DNA of 25,805 nt from Phallusia fumigata (lineage: Eukaryota > Chordata > Ascidiacea > Phlebobranchia > Ascidiidae): positions 12,340-38,144 of the forward strand of contig QXVZ01003646.1 of assembly GCA_008931825.1 (NCBI GenBank), in the 5' to 3' direction. Every line of letters starts with the position of its first letter. Position 1 is the first letter of the stretch. The position numbers and the translations under genes are program-made. The notes beneath the pieces are model-generated. The model had not been told where the DNA came from. It did no database searches and saw nothing but the letters and a program-made list of their open reading frames with translations. Shown here one piece after another: positions 1 to 9,382 of the stretch.

Positions 1-609
1 TAGATACATTGTGACCTCACAACGGCCAAAATAATGCCTCATGCTACTGGTTTCCACAAAATCATACAACTGCCATGTTAATTGTCTGGCATAGTAAGGC
101 AGATTCATGTTACTACCAAATTGTGTATATAGTCCATACTAAACTAACGTTTGTGGTGCACATGCATGTCAAAAACGTTTTACATTTTGGGGGCTGGCGG
201 GGTAACCACTGGGGCTATGGGGTCAAACAAAACAGATGGCACAACCATATGATTATCACTGAAGAAGTTTCATCGAAATCTACCATTCATTTCATAGCAA
301 AACGGCATGGACAAGCTCAGGGTAGAAAAAAAAACAGAAAAAAAAACAGAGTGAAAACAATATGTGTCCCCTTTTAGGAAGGGGACCCATAATTAGCTGC
401 AAATTTTTGTTGAATAGCAATTGTTTTGAGGCAACAATGTCCAGTTGAACATTGTGCTAAACAGATGGTTGTCACAATAAACACGTCAATTTTGAAGACA
501 ACCAAGGTATCACATAACGTCAGTCACAATCTGACAACCACTCATTAGACATATAGTCACAACAAAAGATTGTATAACAGCATACCCTCTGTATGCTAAC
601 TTTACAAAC
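1..609. other. Non-coding left edge (intron or 3' part of the minus-strand gene)
   Basis: No convincing coding exon is visible here on either strand. The minus-strand gene to the right has an exon ending at 610 in phase 2 with a splice donor, so it must continue leftwards; its next exon is not recognisable and may lie outside the window. About 175-400 is occupied by a copy of a dispersed repeat described separately. Confidence 0.5.
175..400 (+). repeat. Dispersed intronic repeat, copy 1
   Basis: This copy shares ordered blocks with 14206-14370, 15375-15650 and, inverted, 4905-5105: a GGGG-CTGG-GGGGTAACC block, a 'ctatggggtcaaa..aacagatgg' block, a 'ggcatggacaag' block, an A-rich stretch with acagagtgaaaac, and an end with GTCCCC (366-371) facing GGGGAC (381-386) as a short hairpin. 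No ORF is carried. It looks like a short non-autonomous element; class unknown. Confidence 0.7.
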
Positions 610-1762
610 CTTAGTTTTTCTCCAAGGCTTTCACTTTCCTGGGCCTCCTCAGAGGGTGTATGTGGCTGAGACCCTTCTTTTGAATCACTCTGACCTTCAC
701 CCTGCATACAGACATGATAATGTGTTTTATTTACGATTTCGACTTTCAGATCAAGGAATGTATTTTAAAAAGTTAAGAGGACTGTGAAGAATAAGTTTTT
801 GCAAGCTAAAAAACACATGCATTCTTATTCTTTACCTCTGGTTTTGTTGGGAATGAAGCAGGGGACATACCACCCAGCCAAGGGTCATGTGGGAAAATTT
901 GCCCTTCAACTGAATGACTGGACGGCAGTGTGGTACTGGCCATTTGGGGTTCGTTCGCTGCATCAGAACCCCAGGGGGCACCACCAGACTCACGACCCCA
1001 TCTTTCAGTGCCTAAAAATGATCTACTTTGGTCCAACGGAGTGCCCTGTGATGCTTGTTGGTCTGTGTTCCACAAGGTTGCTGATGGATGCTGTTAATAG
1101 TGTACATGCAAAAATGTAAAAAAGAGCCTCTGCCTAAATTTACACTAAGCCGATGTTGGTACTACAGGTATATTTGGCATTTGCTGGTATGTACAGATCT
1201 TTTTTTGTGTTTACATACACACACTCTCCCTACTGGCTATCTGCAGCTTTCAGGTAGTTTTGAACCCAACTCCGTTATTTATTATCCTATCCTGATTGAG
1301 CAATGTTTAGATGGACAATAAGTAAACCTGATACAAACCAAGAACACTTGCAGTACCACACAGATATAAAGACATGCTGCAAAAAAACTGCAGGAAAGGC
1401 ATATTTTTGTCAATACCTGTTGGGCAGCTACATCTGTTTCTGGCTGGCCCCAACTGGGCTTGAAATGTGCCCCACTTGGTTGTGGTGTTGTCATTTGATA
1501 AGGAAATGGGTTATCTCGACCCTAAAAAACATTACAAAAGCAATCAGAAGTTTAAAAACTATTACTGTTATGTATCTAAGTTTGGATTGCAAGCAGAGTT
1601 GTATACTTAAGTGAATCGAAAATGATATAGGTTTGCTCTGTTTGCGAATATGACATGTTGCAATGGTAATATCAAAGTAACATTTCATGTCTTTGTAAAC
1701 TTACATAATTATTACTTCCCATGTCCCACAGAGCACTGCTGTGCCCTCCACTGTTACTTGGT
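610..1762 (-). CDS. Unidentified Trp-rich protein with NPF and DPW motifs (partial, 4 internal exons)
   Basis: Four exons on the minus strand join in frame with good splice sites: 1705-1762 (one leading base then 19 codons), 1417-1521 (35 codons), 836-1090 (85 codons) and 610-701 (30 codons plus two bases). The product is a low-complexity, Gly/Ser/Pro/Gln-rich chain with six Trp in small polar contexts (LWDMG, SWGQ, LWNT, RWGR, PWGS, DPW) plus one NPF, followed by an acidic Ser/Glu tail (EEAQESESLGEKL). NPF and DPW are known EH-domain and AP-2 binding motifs of endocytic adaptors; scattered Trp in G/S/N-rich sequence is also the Argonaute-binding style of TNRC6/GW182. I cannot decide between these and no folded domain is visible. 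Both the 5' end (right) and 3' end (left) are missing. Reading-frame continuity over three junctions makes a real gene likely. Confidence 0.75.
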
Positions 1763-2358
1763 CTTTGCATTGTACAATATTTACAAATACCTACAAAACA
1801 TTACTACAATCACTCCTCAACACATCTGGTAACAAAAGAGTTTGCAAATTACATGTATATGTGTTATATCTGTTGAATATTGCACAATAATACACCAGGA
1901 AAGAGGCACATTTCCATATAAAGTCAACTACATGCTGCAGATTATGATAATTATTCACACAAAAATTAGATATTGCTCATTGCTTCTCTCAACTCAAAGT
2001 TCCTTTCCTAAGCAGATAACTAAATTGACATCTTTGTCACACAAAAACAGGAACTTCATTTAATGAGGTTTAATCCAAATGTATCCCCATTCTAAATGAT
2101 CTAGCAAAACATTCAATGATAACGTTGCAGATTAAAAATTCCAGAATAAACCTAGGCCCGATTCTGCTTAAAAAACACTTCAACAAAAAACGAAAACTGA
2201 AAACAAACGGTTAGGAGAAACGCATATCAGAAAAACATACCATTGAACTTTGTTATATTTTGTTTCATTTTGTAAAAACAGTTTGCCTCAAACGTCCTAA
2301 AACATCAGGAAATCTAAACGAAATTTGCAAAACCCTTTGCAAATCCCATGTTGATAAG

Positions 2359-2372
2359 TTTTGGCGCGAAAA
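2359..2372. promoter_or_regulatory. E2F/DP-like palindromic site
   Basis: TTTTGGCGCGAAAA matches the E2F consensus TTTSGCGCSAAA core on both strands. It lies in the divergent intergenic region, about 600 bases from the nearest exon of the left gene and about 870 bases upstream of the SELENON start codon. Function is inferred from sequence only. Confidence 0.4.
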
Positions 2373-2951
2373 CCTCGAAAACAACCAATAAAAAAAAATA
2401 TGCAACTTTACTTCACATATTTGTCTGCATATTCTGACAAATTACATCTCCAAAGCCTACTCTTCAAATATTTGTTAGTTTCACAAATTTTAATGCATTA
2501 AATGGGGAGATTTTTAAAGATAAAACCCAGCAACCACCGACTGGTCTCAAGAACAAAACAATCAACATGGCGTAAAGTTGTTGTCACTGAACTCGAAATG
2601 CATTGTGGGTACCATGTGCGCGTGACGAAAACGACTTGCAATAAACAAGGGCTGTTTCTTCTAGAATTCCATAATTGCAAAGGCTTTTAATTTATTTTCA
2701 AGTGGGTTTTGAACATCTGACAAATTGGGCATTGACAAATAAGTATCTTTATAAACTGTAATCAGCTGGAACATTTAAAATTGGAAAAAAATGCATGTGT
2801 CGATTTGCCAAAGCAGTGCATTTGCAGTTATTGTTGTATTTAACACCCGGTCACGATTTTGAGACATGACCATTAGGTTATTCTGTTCGAGGTAGTGGTG
2901 GTTGTCCAGATAAACTCAGCTAACCCCATTTCTCTTTAGACGTTTTTGCCG

Positions 2952-2959
2952 TGACGTCG
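2952..2959. promoter_or_regulatory. CRE/ATF-like site upstream of SELENON
   Basis: TGACGTCG is one base off the palindromic CRE TGACGTCA and lies about 280 bases upstream of the SELENON start codon. ATF-type sites fit an ER-stress related gene, but a single short match is weak evidence. Confidence 0.2.
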
Positions 2960-3196
2960 TTCAAAAATGGGAAATCCCCAGAGTTAGTAGAATTTTGTGT
3001 TTACCTTTTGCTCAATGTGTGTTCGAACCTGTAATTCAGCTTTGGTAGAAAGCAAACGGTTGAACCGGATGCAATAATGAATAGAGTAGAAGGTACTCGC
3101 TTGAAGGTGCTTTTGAGGTGGGCAAAAAGTTTGATTTAAACCTGTGGTTCTACTACGCTTTTGTTAACCCTAAACGGCGACAATTTTTATCCCTAC

Positions 3197-3198
3197 AG
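3197..3198 (+). promoter_or_regulatory. Splice acceptor upstream of the SELENON start (5'UTR intron or trans-splice site)
   Basis: A pyrimidine-rich stretch ending in ...tccctacag sits 41 bases before the start codon with no in-frame upstream coding sequence. It could be the 3' end of a 5'UTR intron or, if this is a tunicate, an outron acceptor for spliced-leader trans-splicing. The sequence cannot tell these apart. Confidence 0.35.
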
Positions 3199-3239
3199 CT
3201 GAAAACAAGGCAAGTGCAGTCAGAGTCATATTGCACAAA

Positions 3240-6200
3240 ATGGGTTTGAAATCGACAAAATCAAAGGGCACTGGTAAGTTTACATTTTTTGTGAAGGAAA
3301 TATTATTTGACTTTTCAAATGGTCTTTATTGCAGACAAAACCAAGGCTGCTAAACATGGTCAGAGCCAATGGTTGATTGTTGTTTTGGCATCCATCGCAG
3401 TTCTCTGCATTGCTGTTTACATTCACAAAGCAAATAATAAGAAGCAAAGTAATACCTTGGAGGTACAATCTCGTTGTCGTTTTCTGCAAACATCTTAAAT
3501 TTTACATTTATTTTTTAATGACATTTATTTTGTAAATCCTAAGGTTCATAAAGTTCTAAAGGATGATGATCTGGAACTGTTCATTAAGTTTGATTCCAAT
3601 TCTGATAGTGTCATTTCGGCGGAGGAATTTAAAGCCCTCATGAAATACATGTGTACGTTAAAAATATACAAAATGTTTTTGTCATTTTACTAATTTCAGC
3701 AAATATTTTATCTAGCACTGGGGCATACAGAGGACTCTGTAACAAGTACAGGCTTTGAAGTTACAGAAAAATCTTATAATCCCGAAATTGATGAGCTGTT
3801 GAGATTAAAAGCCAAACTGACCCCCCTGGTAAAATCAAGCATGAGCCAGACAAAAAAGAATCCATCCTTTGGGTCACCAAATGTTAGTGAAATATTTTTT
3901 TGTTACACTATACATGAATTTGTTTATACTTCTTGTCATAAATATTACATGTCTGGTGCAAACCTTACTTCATCACTGTTAACAGTTTTTTCGTTCAGCA
4001 TATTTATGTCAAGCATTTCTGCTTGTTTCTGGTAATTGTATTAAAATATGCTTTTTCAGTTCAAGTACTCTCCCGAATTTCATGGATTAGTTGAATGGAA
4101 ATCATCAAACCTACACACCATTGAACTTCACGCACAGGAGTTCCATGTGTTTCTCCCTCCAGATAAGAAATTTTCTGCCCCCGGTCAACCTTACTGGTTA
4201 ATTGCGAAGCAGGAGATCGCAGACACCCTTATCAGTACAAAATACAAGTTTGTGCATTTGCAAATTTTTTTCATAACGAAAGCTCGAATTTAAAAGTTTT
4301 CAATCATCTGAATAGCAGGTTGCAAAACAGATTTTGCATGTTTTTTAAGCTTTACCTTGACAAAAGTTTTAACCGTGTAATTTTTTTTGGAAATTCAGTT
4401 CGCCGCCACCACAGTCAGAGATGGAACATTTGCTGCTCAAGCTTCTAAGAGCTTTTCATCCACAACCATTTGTTAACATGAGATTTCCTCCACAAGGTGG
4501 TGTAGCAGTAATACGAGCAGAAAACCCTGTATACTATGATATTTATTTCAGGTAAACATAACATTTTTACATTATTGCTACTTTTTTGTGAAATGACTTC
4601 AAAATTGTTTTAAAGGTTCCACTGCGAATTTCAGCTAAATCGGCCTCCTAGGAAACCTTTCTGGTTCACACCTTCGCAGTTCCGAGGTCATGTGATCATT
4701 TCACATGATGCTACCCATGTTAGGGAATTTCACCTTTATGTTCCAAACACAGAGTAAGTCTAGAAAAGGTAGTGGCCTTTCAGTATGAATACATTTTTGT
4801 GGTAGGATATAAACTTTTTTGTGGTACCTTAAATTACATCTTGTGACCCCAAAGAAGGTCTCAATCAATAGCTAGAAAAGTCCTGCTTTAGTGTGTAGAT
4901 TTTACTAACTATGGGTCCCCTTCCTCAAATGTGTTTTCACTCTGTTTTTTTTTCTGTCTAATATGAGTTTGTTTACATATTTTTGGTCAAGAAAGAGTTG
5001 TTCAAACTTTAAATTTTCACGCATGGTTTATGAGTATTTAAAGTTGTGCACTGATAACTTTTTACCCCAGTTCACCCATTGGTTGACCCACAGACCCCCA
5101 AAACATGAAATTTTAAAAAACAGCAATATTTAATGTTTTACTTGTTAGGAAGCTAAATGTGGACATGGAATGGCAAACAGAAGATGGGGATGGAAACATG
5201 GAAGTGGACATTGGATTTTTGCCACTAATGGAGTTGAAACAATTTTCACCATCAAGTCCAGTTCACTTGAAAAATCCAGATGGAAGTGTTTTAGACAGAA
5301 GGTAAAAAGTGTAAGTTTACCAGGTCTGCTGAAAGGACAGTAGGTCAATTTTTAAGTATTAGTCAGGGTTTTCAAAATACAAAAATGTTGTTGCAAAGAA
5401 CTTTTTGGCATTATAATATTTGAGATGGTTTTAGGTGAGCCAGCATTCTAGTACTCAGTATAATGCTTGGTACCAAGCTAAACATTAAAATGGAAGAGAA
5501 AATGTTTGAACAAGTCCTAGATGCCTTTAATCTTTTTACGGTTTTAACATTGCATAGCTATTACTGCCCCATTGATTGATTTAGTGCATTTGTGTCAATA
5601 TGTTTTCTTTTACCAAGCAAAATAAACTTAACTCATATATGCATGATGCCATAATAAAAAAACAATAGATAAAAAGTGTGTATACTTTAGTAAACAAGTC
5701 ATAAGCTGCCATATTTGCAATTTCAGGAAAATGTGGGAAAAGGGAACTGACGTGGAGCTTGTTTTTGATAAAATTGTCTGGCGGAAGGAAATAAATTCAA
5801 CCTTGGCGTACAAGGAATTGGAAAAAGAATTTTTTCCTTTTAAACAGGTCAGACGACAAACATTGAACTCGTCAAAACTCTGGTAATTTTCTGACATGGG
5901 TTTCATTCCATGCAGGAAGATATTTTGGGCTTGGTGATTGCTTTAGTGCAATTGTGTAATTGTGATTTCTTTCACTAAGCCAAATAGACTCAACATAACT
6001 CATTAATGCTTAAGAGAGGATGCCAGACATCAACAAGCACCTGCATTTAATTTATGTTTATTTACCAAAGGTGGTTAGCCAATAATCATCTGAGAAAGTA
6101 TAAACTGTTTTTTAAGGTTGAATATCTACCATTTGTGGATGCATTTGCAAAATCCATGGAAACAAACAAACTCGTCCATCAGGTGGTATTGTGGGGTGCT

Positions 6201-7417
6201 TTGGATGATCAGTCTTGCTGAGGTTCTGGGCGGACTCTTCGAGAAACTGCTCTTGAGAGTTCGCCCGTTATGGAACTTTTGCAACAGAAGTTCATTAGGT
6301 AATTAACAAAACTCGGAATGTGAAATACTGTTTGTTAAGGATTATTTGTCTTATTTTTTCAAAAAAAGGGAGAGATTTTGCCCAAAAATATTAGAAAGTG
6401 ACACAAACTTTATTTCCATCAGTAATTTTCAATTGAATATCATTTTTGTCTGTCATACTTTTTTTGTCTAAAACAATTATCCACTTTCCTAAACAGCACA
6501 AATGGTAACAAAACAAGTTGAAAAATATATTTTAATTTGTTTGATCACCAAATTTGCAAATTATTAGCTGTATCAATTTCCCTAAATTAAAAAAGCAATT
6601 CACCTGATGAATCCGCCAGGAAACCAAATGATTACAAAGCAAATTAAAAGTTTTTTTAATTTAGCACTTGGTCCCTAGTAGCAACTTTGGAGGATATCCG
6701 CGACGATAAATTTAATAAATACAGTCCAACAGCTAATCTTTCACTTGAGGCATATGCATTTCCTGTTCAAATGATGGTTTTGCTACCAAATGGAACGGTG
6801 GTAAGCCAAATATATACTATTCCAAATAAAATAACTATTTTCTGTTATTACCAAAGACAAATATTGTGCAATATTGAAAGTCATCGTACTTTGGAGACCT
6901 AATTAAACACTTGACTTGGCCCACTAGAAGATATTTAAAAAAAGTTTGGGTTTTGGCTGCAGTTCAAACTTATGTGCTTTAGGTCGCCTCATTAAATGCC
7001 AATGACTGGCTGGCAAATGTTGATGAAGAACTTTCCGTTGACGAGACTTGGTAAGTGGTTTCCTGGAAAAAAGGATATTGAAGTTAACCCAATGCATAAC
7101 CATTGCGGCTGAAAATACGTCCGAATGCCATCATGAAAAAACTGATTTGATATGAATTTTATTCAGAAATTAGTTTTGTTTAGTAAGTGACAGTATAATT
7201 AAAATTGATTCTGTACCACTGTTTCTTTCTCAATAATGCTATTGAGTAAAAACATTTTTCCAATGTTCTGTAAAGCCAACCGACGGTAATTCGATTAATG
7301 GCAAACAAATGTGGCTGTCAAATACATTTGTGAACTTGTAAATTTAGGACAACACCAGGCTCCAAGGAGTACTACAAGTTTCTCATCGATGCAATCAAGC
7401 AAACAGAAACATCATAA
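3240..7417 (+). CDS. SELENON: Selenoprotein N, 13 coding exons, Sec-containing
   Basis: ER-membrane selenoprotein that acts as a calcium-sensing redox partner of SERCA in vertebrates. Exons: 3240-3273, 3335-3462, 3544-3652, 3716-3882, 4060-4247, 4399-4551, 4616-4753, 5149-5301, 5727-5847, 6117-6298, 6665-6800, 6983-7050, 7348-7417. All phases match, giving 548 residues (human about 590). A basic N-terminus is followed by a membrane segment (about 23-40), an EF-hand loop at 71-82 ([12 protein letters not shown], canonical Asp/Asn/Asp/Glu ligands), the family-typical [25 protein letters not shown] block near 260-280, and the redox site SCUG with Sec at residue 432. Reading TGA as stop would remove the remaining 116 residues, which clearly align with the vertebrate C-terminus (STWSLV, FPVQMM, LPNGTV). 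A second copy of the last three exons follows at 8201-9064; either could be the true terminus. Confidence 0.95.
4905..5105 (-). repeat. Dispersed intronic repeat, inverted copy
   Basis: Inside a SELENON intron. On the minus strand it carries the acagagtgaaaac and GAGGAAGGGGACCCATA end and, separately, the 'ttgggggtctgtgggtcaacc' block found in the copies at 175-400 and 15375-15650. The central part is diverged. Confidence 0.6.
5570..6030 (+). repeat. Diverged direct repeat in two adjacent SELENON introns
   Basis: The segments at about 5570-5650 and 5930-6025 share the order ttagtgca-ttgtgt, tttctttnacnaagc, aaataaactta/aaatagactca, aactcat, atgc and gatgcca. They lie in the introns on either side of exon 5727-5847. 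Similarity is clear by eye but imperfect, so this is an old duplication or two copies of one element. Confidence 0.55.
6219..6221 (+). other. SELENON: In-frame TGA read as selenocysteine
   Basis: The TGA is codon 35 of the exon starting at 6117 (phase 0) and gives Ser-Cys-Sec-Gly, the conserved SCUG redox motif of SELENON. The frame stays open and homologous on both sides, so it is a recoded codon and not a stop. Confidence 0.95.
6228..6266 (+). promoter_or_regulatory. Selenocysteine redefinition element (SRE) stem-loop
   Basis: GGGCGGACTCT (6228-6238) pairs with AGAGTTCGCCC (6256-6266): 11 consecutive pairs with a single G-U wobble, 17-nt loop, with a possible inner GAG/CTC helix. The stem begins six bases after the Sec codon, the same spacing as the SRE known to stimulate UGA recoding in vertebrate SEPN1. 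The stem is inside coding sequence, so it doubles as protein code. Confidence 0.85.
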
Positions 7418-7934
7418 ATCATTTATCACACTTTTTGTACTTTGAGGTGCTCTCTTACTCAAGCAGTCACATTTTTGTCGAGATTCACTTGTGCCAAAGA
7501 AACCATTTTTTGTGTTTTCATTGCACTTTAAATGCCTAAAACTAATCGCTTCGTTTCTTGTTTACGTTGCCAGTATTCAGATGGTGTCTGCCATTGCCTT
7601 GTCCTTTTTTCCCCACTGTCTAGCATTTACCTTTATATGCCTATGTTTGTCACGTGGTTATGGTCTAAAACGCTGCCATCTTGATGATGACGTCCAGGAC
7701 TGCCATGACAATTTGTTAAGGTCCCGCACCGATGAAACAAAGATGCAGATGTTTTGGACCTTGGACCATTTGCAGGTTGCAATCAGTATGTCGCGCCGTG
7801 ATTATATTAAAAAGTTTACAATCAATGCGCAAATACAATTAAGAAGAAAATCTAGGAGCTTGTCGGGGCCATGGTTCATTATAGTTGGTGTCAGATTCGA
7901 CCGATTGCGTTGTTTCGACCATGGGAAAATTTTT
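7418..7934 (+). other. SELENON 3'UTR, first copy
   Basis: Directly after the TAA stop. It holds the SECIS candidate at 7673-7748 and ends at the n at 7935. No AATAAA signal is seen in this copy. A 188-residue open frame (7491-8057) runs across it and the n, but it has no family resemblance and overlaps the SECIS candidate, so I treat it as chance. Confidence 0.7.
7673..7748 (+). ncRNA. Candidate SECIS element, copy 1
   Basis: Helix I: CTGCCATCTT (7673-7682) pairs with AAGATGCAG (7740-7748), nine pairs with one bulged C. Quartet: ATGA (7687-7690, or overlapping 7684-7687) opposite GA at 7731-7732. Helix II: 7691-7701 against 7720-7730 with 8 of 11 positions paired, including GGACT/GGTCC next to the loop. 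The apical loop is 18 nt and begins GCC and not AA, so it would be an atypical, perhaps CC-type, SECIS. Spacing between quartet strands is normal. It is the only place in the 3'UTR with ATGA in a workable fold. Confidence 0.5.
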
Positions 7935-8200
7935 NTAGAAAGTGACACAAACTTTATTTCCATCATTAATTTTCAATTGAATTTCATTTTTGTCTGTCAT
8001 GCTGTGTCCAGGATTGCACTTAAAAAAAAATTGAAAATATTTTACAAAACAAGTTGAAAAAAATATTTTTATTTGTTTTATCACCAAATTTGCAAATTAT
8101 TAACTGTATCGATTTGCTTAAATTAAAAAAGCAATTCAACAGATGAATCCGCCAGGAAACCAAATGATTACAAAGTAAATTAAATGTTTTTTTACTTTAG

Positions 8201-9064
8201 CACTTGGTCGCTAGTAGCAACTTTGGAGGATATCCGCGGCGACAAATTTAATAAATACAGTCCAACAGCTAATCTTTCACTTGAGGCATATGCATTTCCT
8301 GTTCAAATGATGGTTTTGCTACCAAATGGAACAGTGGTAAGCCAAATATATACTATTCCAAATAAAATAACTATTTTCTGTTATTACCAAAGACAAATAT
8401 TGTGCAATATTGAAAGTCATCGTACTTTGGAGACCTAATTAAACACTTGACTTGGCCCACTAGAAGATATTTAAAAAAAGTTTGGGTTTTGGCTGCAGTT
8501 CAAACTTATGTGCTTTAGGTCGCCTCANAAGTCATCGTACTTTGGAGACCTAATTAAATACTTGGCCCAATAGAAGATATTTAAAAAAAGTTTGGGTTTT
8601 TCCGCAGTTCAAACTTATGTGCTTTAGGTCGCCTCATTAAATGCCAATGACTGGCTGGCAAATGTTGATGAAGAACTTTCAGTTGACGAGACTTGGTAAG
8701 TGGTTTCCTGGAAAAGGGGATATTAAAGTTAACCCAATGCATAAATACCATTGCGGCAGAAAATACGTCAGAATGCCATCATGAAAAAACTAATTTGACT
8801 GAATTTTATTCAGAAATTAGTTTCGTTTAGTAAGTGACAGTATAGTTTAAATTTATTCTGTACCACTGTTTCTTTCTCAATAATGCTATTTGGTAAAAAA
8901 ATTTTTGCAATGTTCTGTAAAGCCAACCGACCATAATTCGATTAACGGCAAACAAATGTGGCTGTCAAATACATTTGTGAACTTGTAAATTTAGGACAAC
9001 ACCAGGCTCCAAGGAGTACTACAAGTTTCTCGTCGATGCAATCAAGCAAACAGAAACATCATAA
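8201..9064 (+). CDS. SELENON: Second copy of the last three SELENON exons
   Basis: Exons 8201-8336, 8628-8695 and 8995-9064 repeat 6665-6800, 6983-7050 and 7348-7417 with the same splice phases and the TAA stop. Protein changes are minor (D to G in the first exon, I to V in FLxDAIK). The Sec-encoding exon (6117-6298) is not repeated, so this copy cannot be a separate gene. It fits the other haplotype's end of the same gene. Exon 6298 could splice to either set. Confidence 0.85.
8414..8636 (+). repeat. Nested direct duplication around the n at 8528
   Basis: The segment 8414-8527 is repeated at 8529-8636, with only the n between. The first unit ends within the exon start (GTCGCCTCA), which is cut off, and the second unit carries the full exon 8628-8695. 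This looks like another unmerged contig overlap inside the larger duplicated block. Confidence 0.9.
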
Positions 9065-9306
9065 ATCATTTATCACACTTTTTGTACTTTGAGGTGCTCT
9101 CTTACTCAAGCAGTCACATTTTTTGTCAAGATTCACTTGTGCCAAAGAAACCATTTTTTTGTGTTTTCATTGCACTTTAAATACCTAAAACTAATGTTTA
9201 CGTTGCCAGTATTCAGATGGTGTCTGCCATTGCCTTGTCCTTTTTCCCCACTGTCTAGCTTTACCTTTATATGCCTATGTTTGTCACGTGGTTATGATCT
9301 AAAACG

Positions 9307-9382
9307 CTGCCATCTTGATGATGACGTACAGGACTGCCATGACAACTTGTTAAGGTCCCGCACCGATGAAACAAAGATGCAG
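9307..9382 (+). ncRNA. Candidate SECIS element, copy 2
   Basis: Same as 7673-7748 in the second copy. Only two substitutions separate the copies: C to A at an already unpaired position of helix II, and T to C in the apical loop. All proposed pairs and the ATGA/GA quartet are kept. Confidence 0.5.

Larger units (their letters stand above)
1763..3239. other. Divergent intergenic region between the minus-strand gene and SELENON
   Basis: This AT-rich stretch lies between the most upstream exon seen of the left gene and the SELENON start codon. It must hold the 5' exon(s) of the left gene and promoter elements for both directions, but no 5' exon could be placed: a minus-strand ATG-containing piece ending at a good donor near 2241 has the wrong phase. 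Two possible transcription factor sites (2359-2372 and 2952-2959) and a splice acceptor (3197-3198) are listed separately. Open frames at about 2498-2690 on both strands show no family resemblance. Confidence 0.5.
6392..7934 (+). repeat. Direct duplication unit 1 (SELENON 3' end)
   Basis: The sequence from 6392 to 7934 is repeated in the same order and orientation at 7936-9566 with scattered substitutions and small indels. The n at 7935 lies exactly between the end of unit 1 and the start of unit 2. This is most simply two haplotypes placed in tandem by the assembler; a real tandem duplication is the alternative. Confidence 0.9.

Noticed and set aside
2241-2300. Possible 5' coding exon of the left gene (ATG with a gtatgt donor)
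   Set aside because: Its phase does not match the next exon at 1705-1762; joining gives a stop soon after.
7491-8057. 188-residue plus-strand open frame
   Set aside because: It spans the SELENON 3'UTR, the SECIS candidate and the n at 7935; its second copy is broken differently, as expected for non-coding sequence.
8201-9064. A second SELENON gene
   Set aside because: Only the last three exons are repeated; there is no second Sec exon or N-terminus, and the copies meet at an n.
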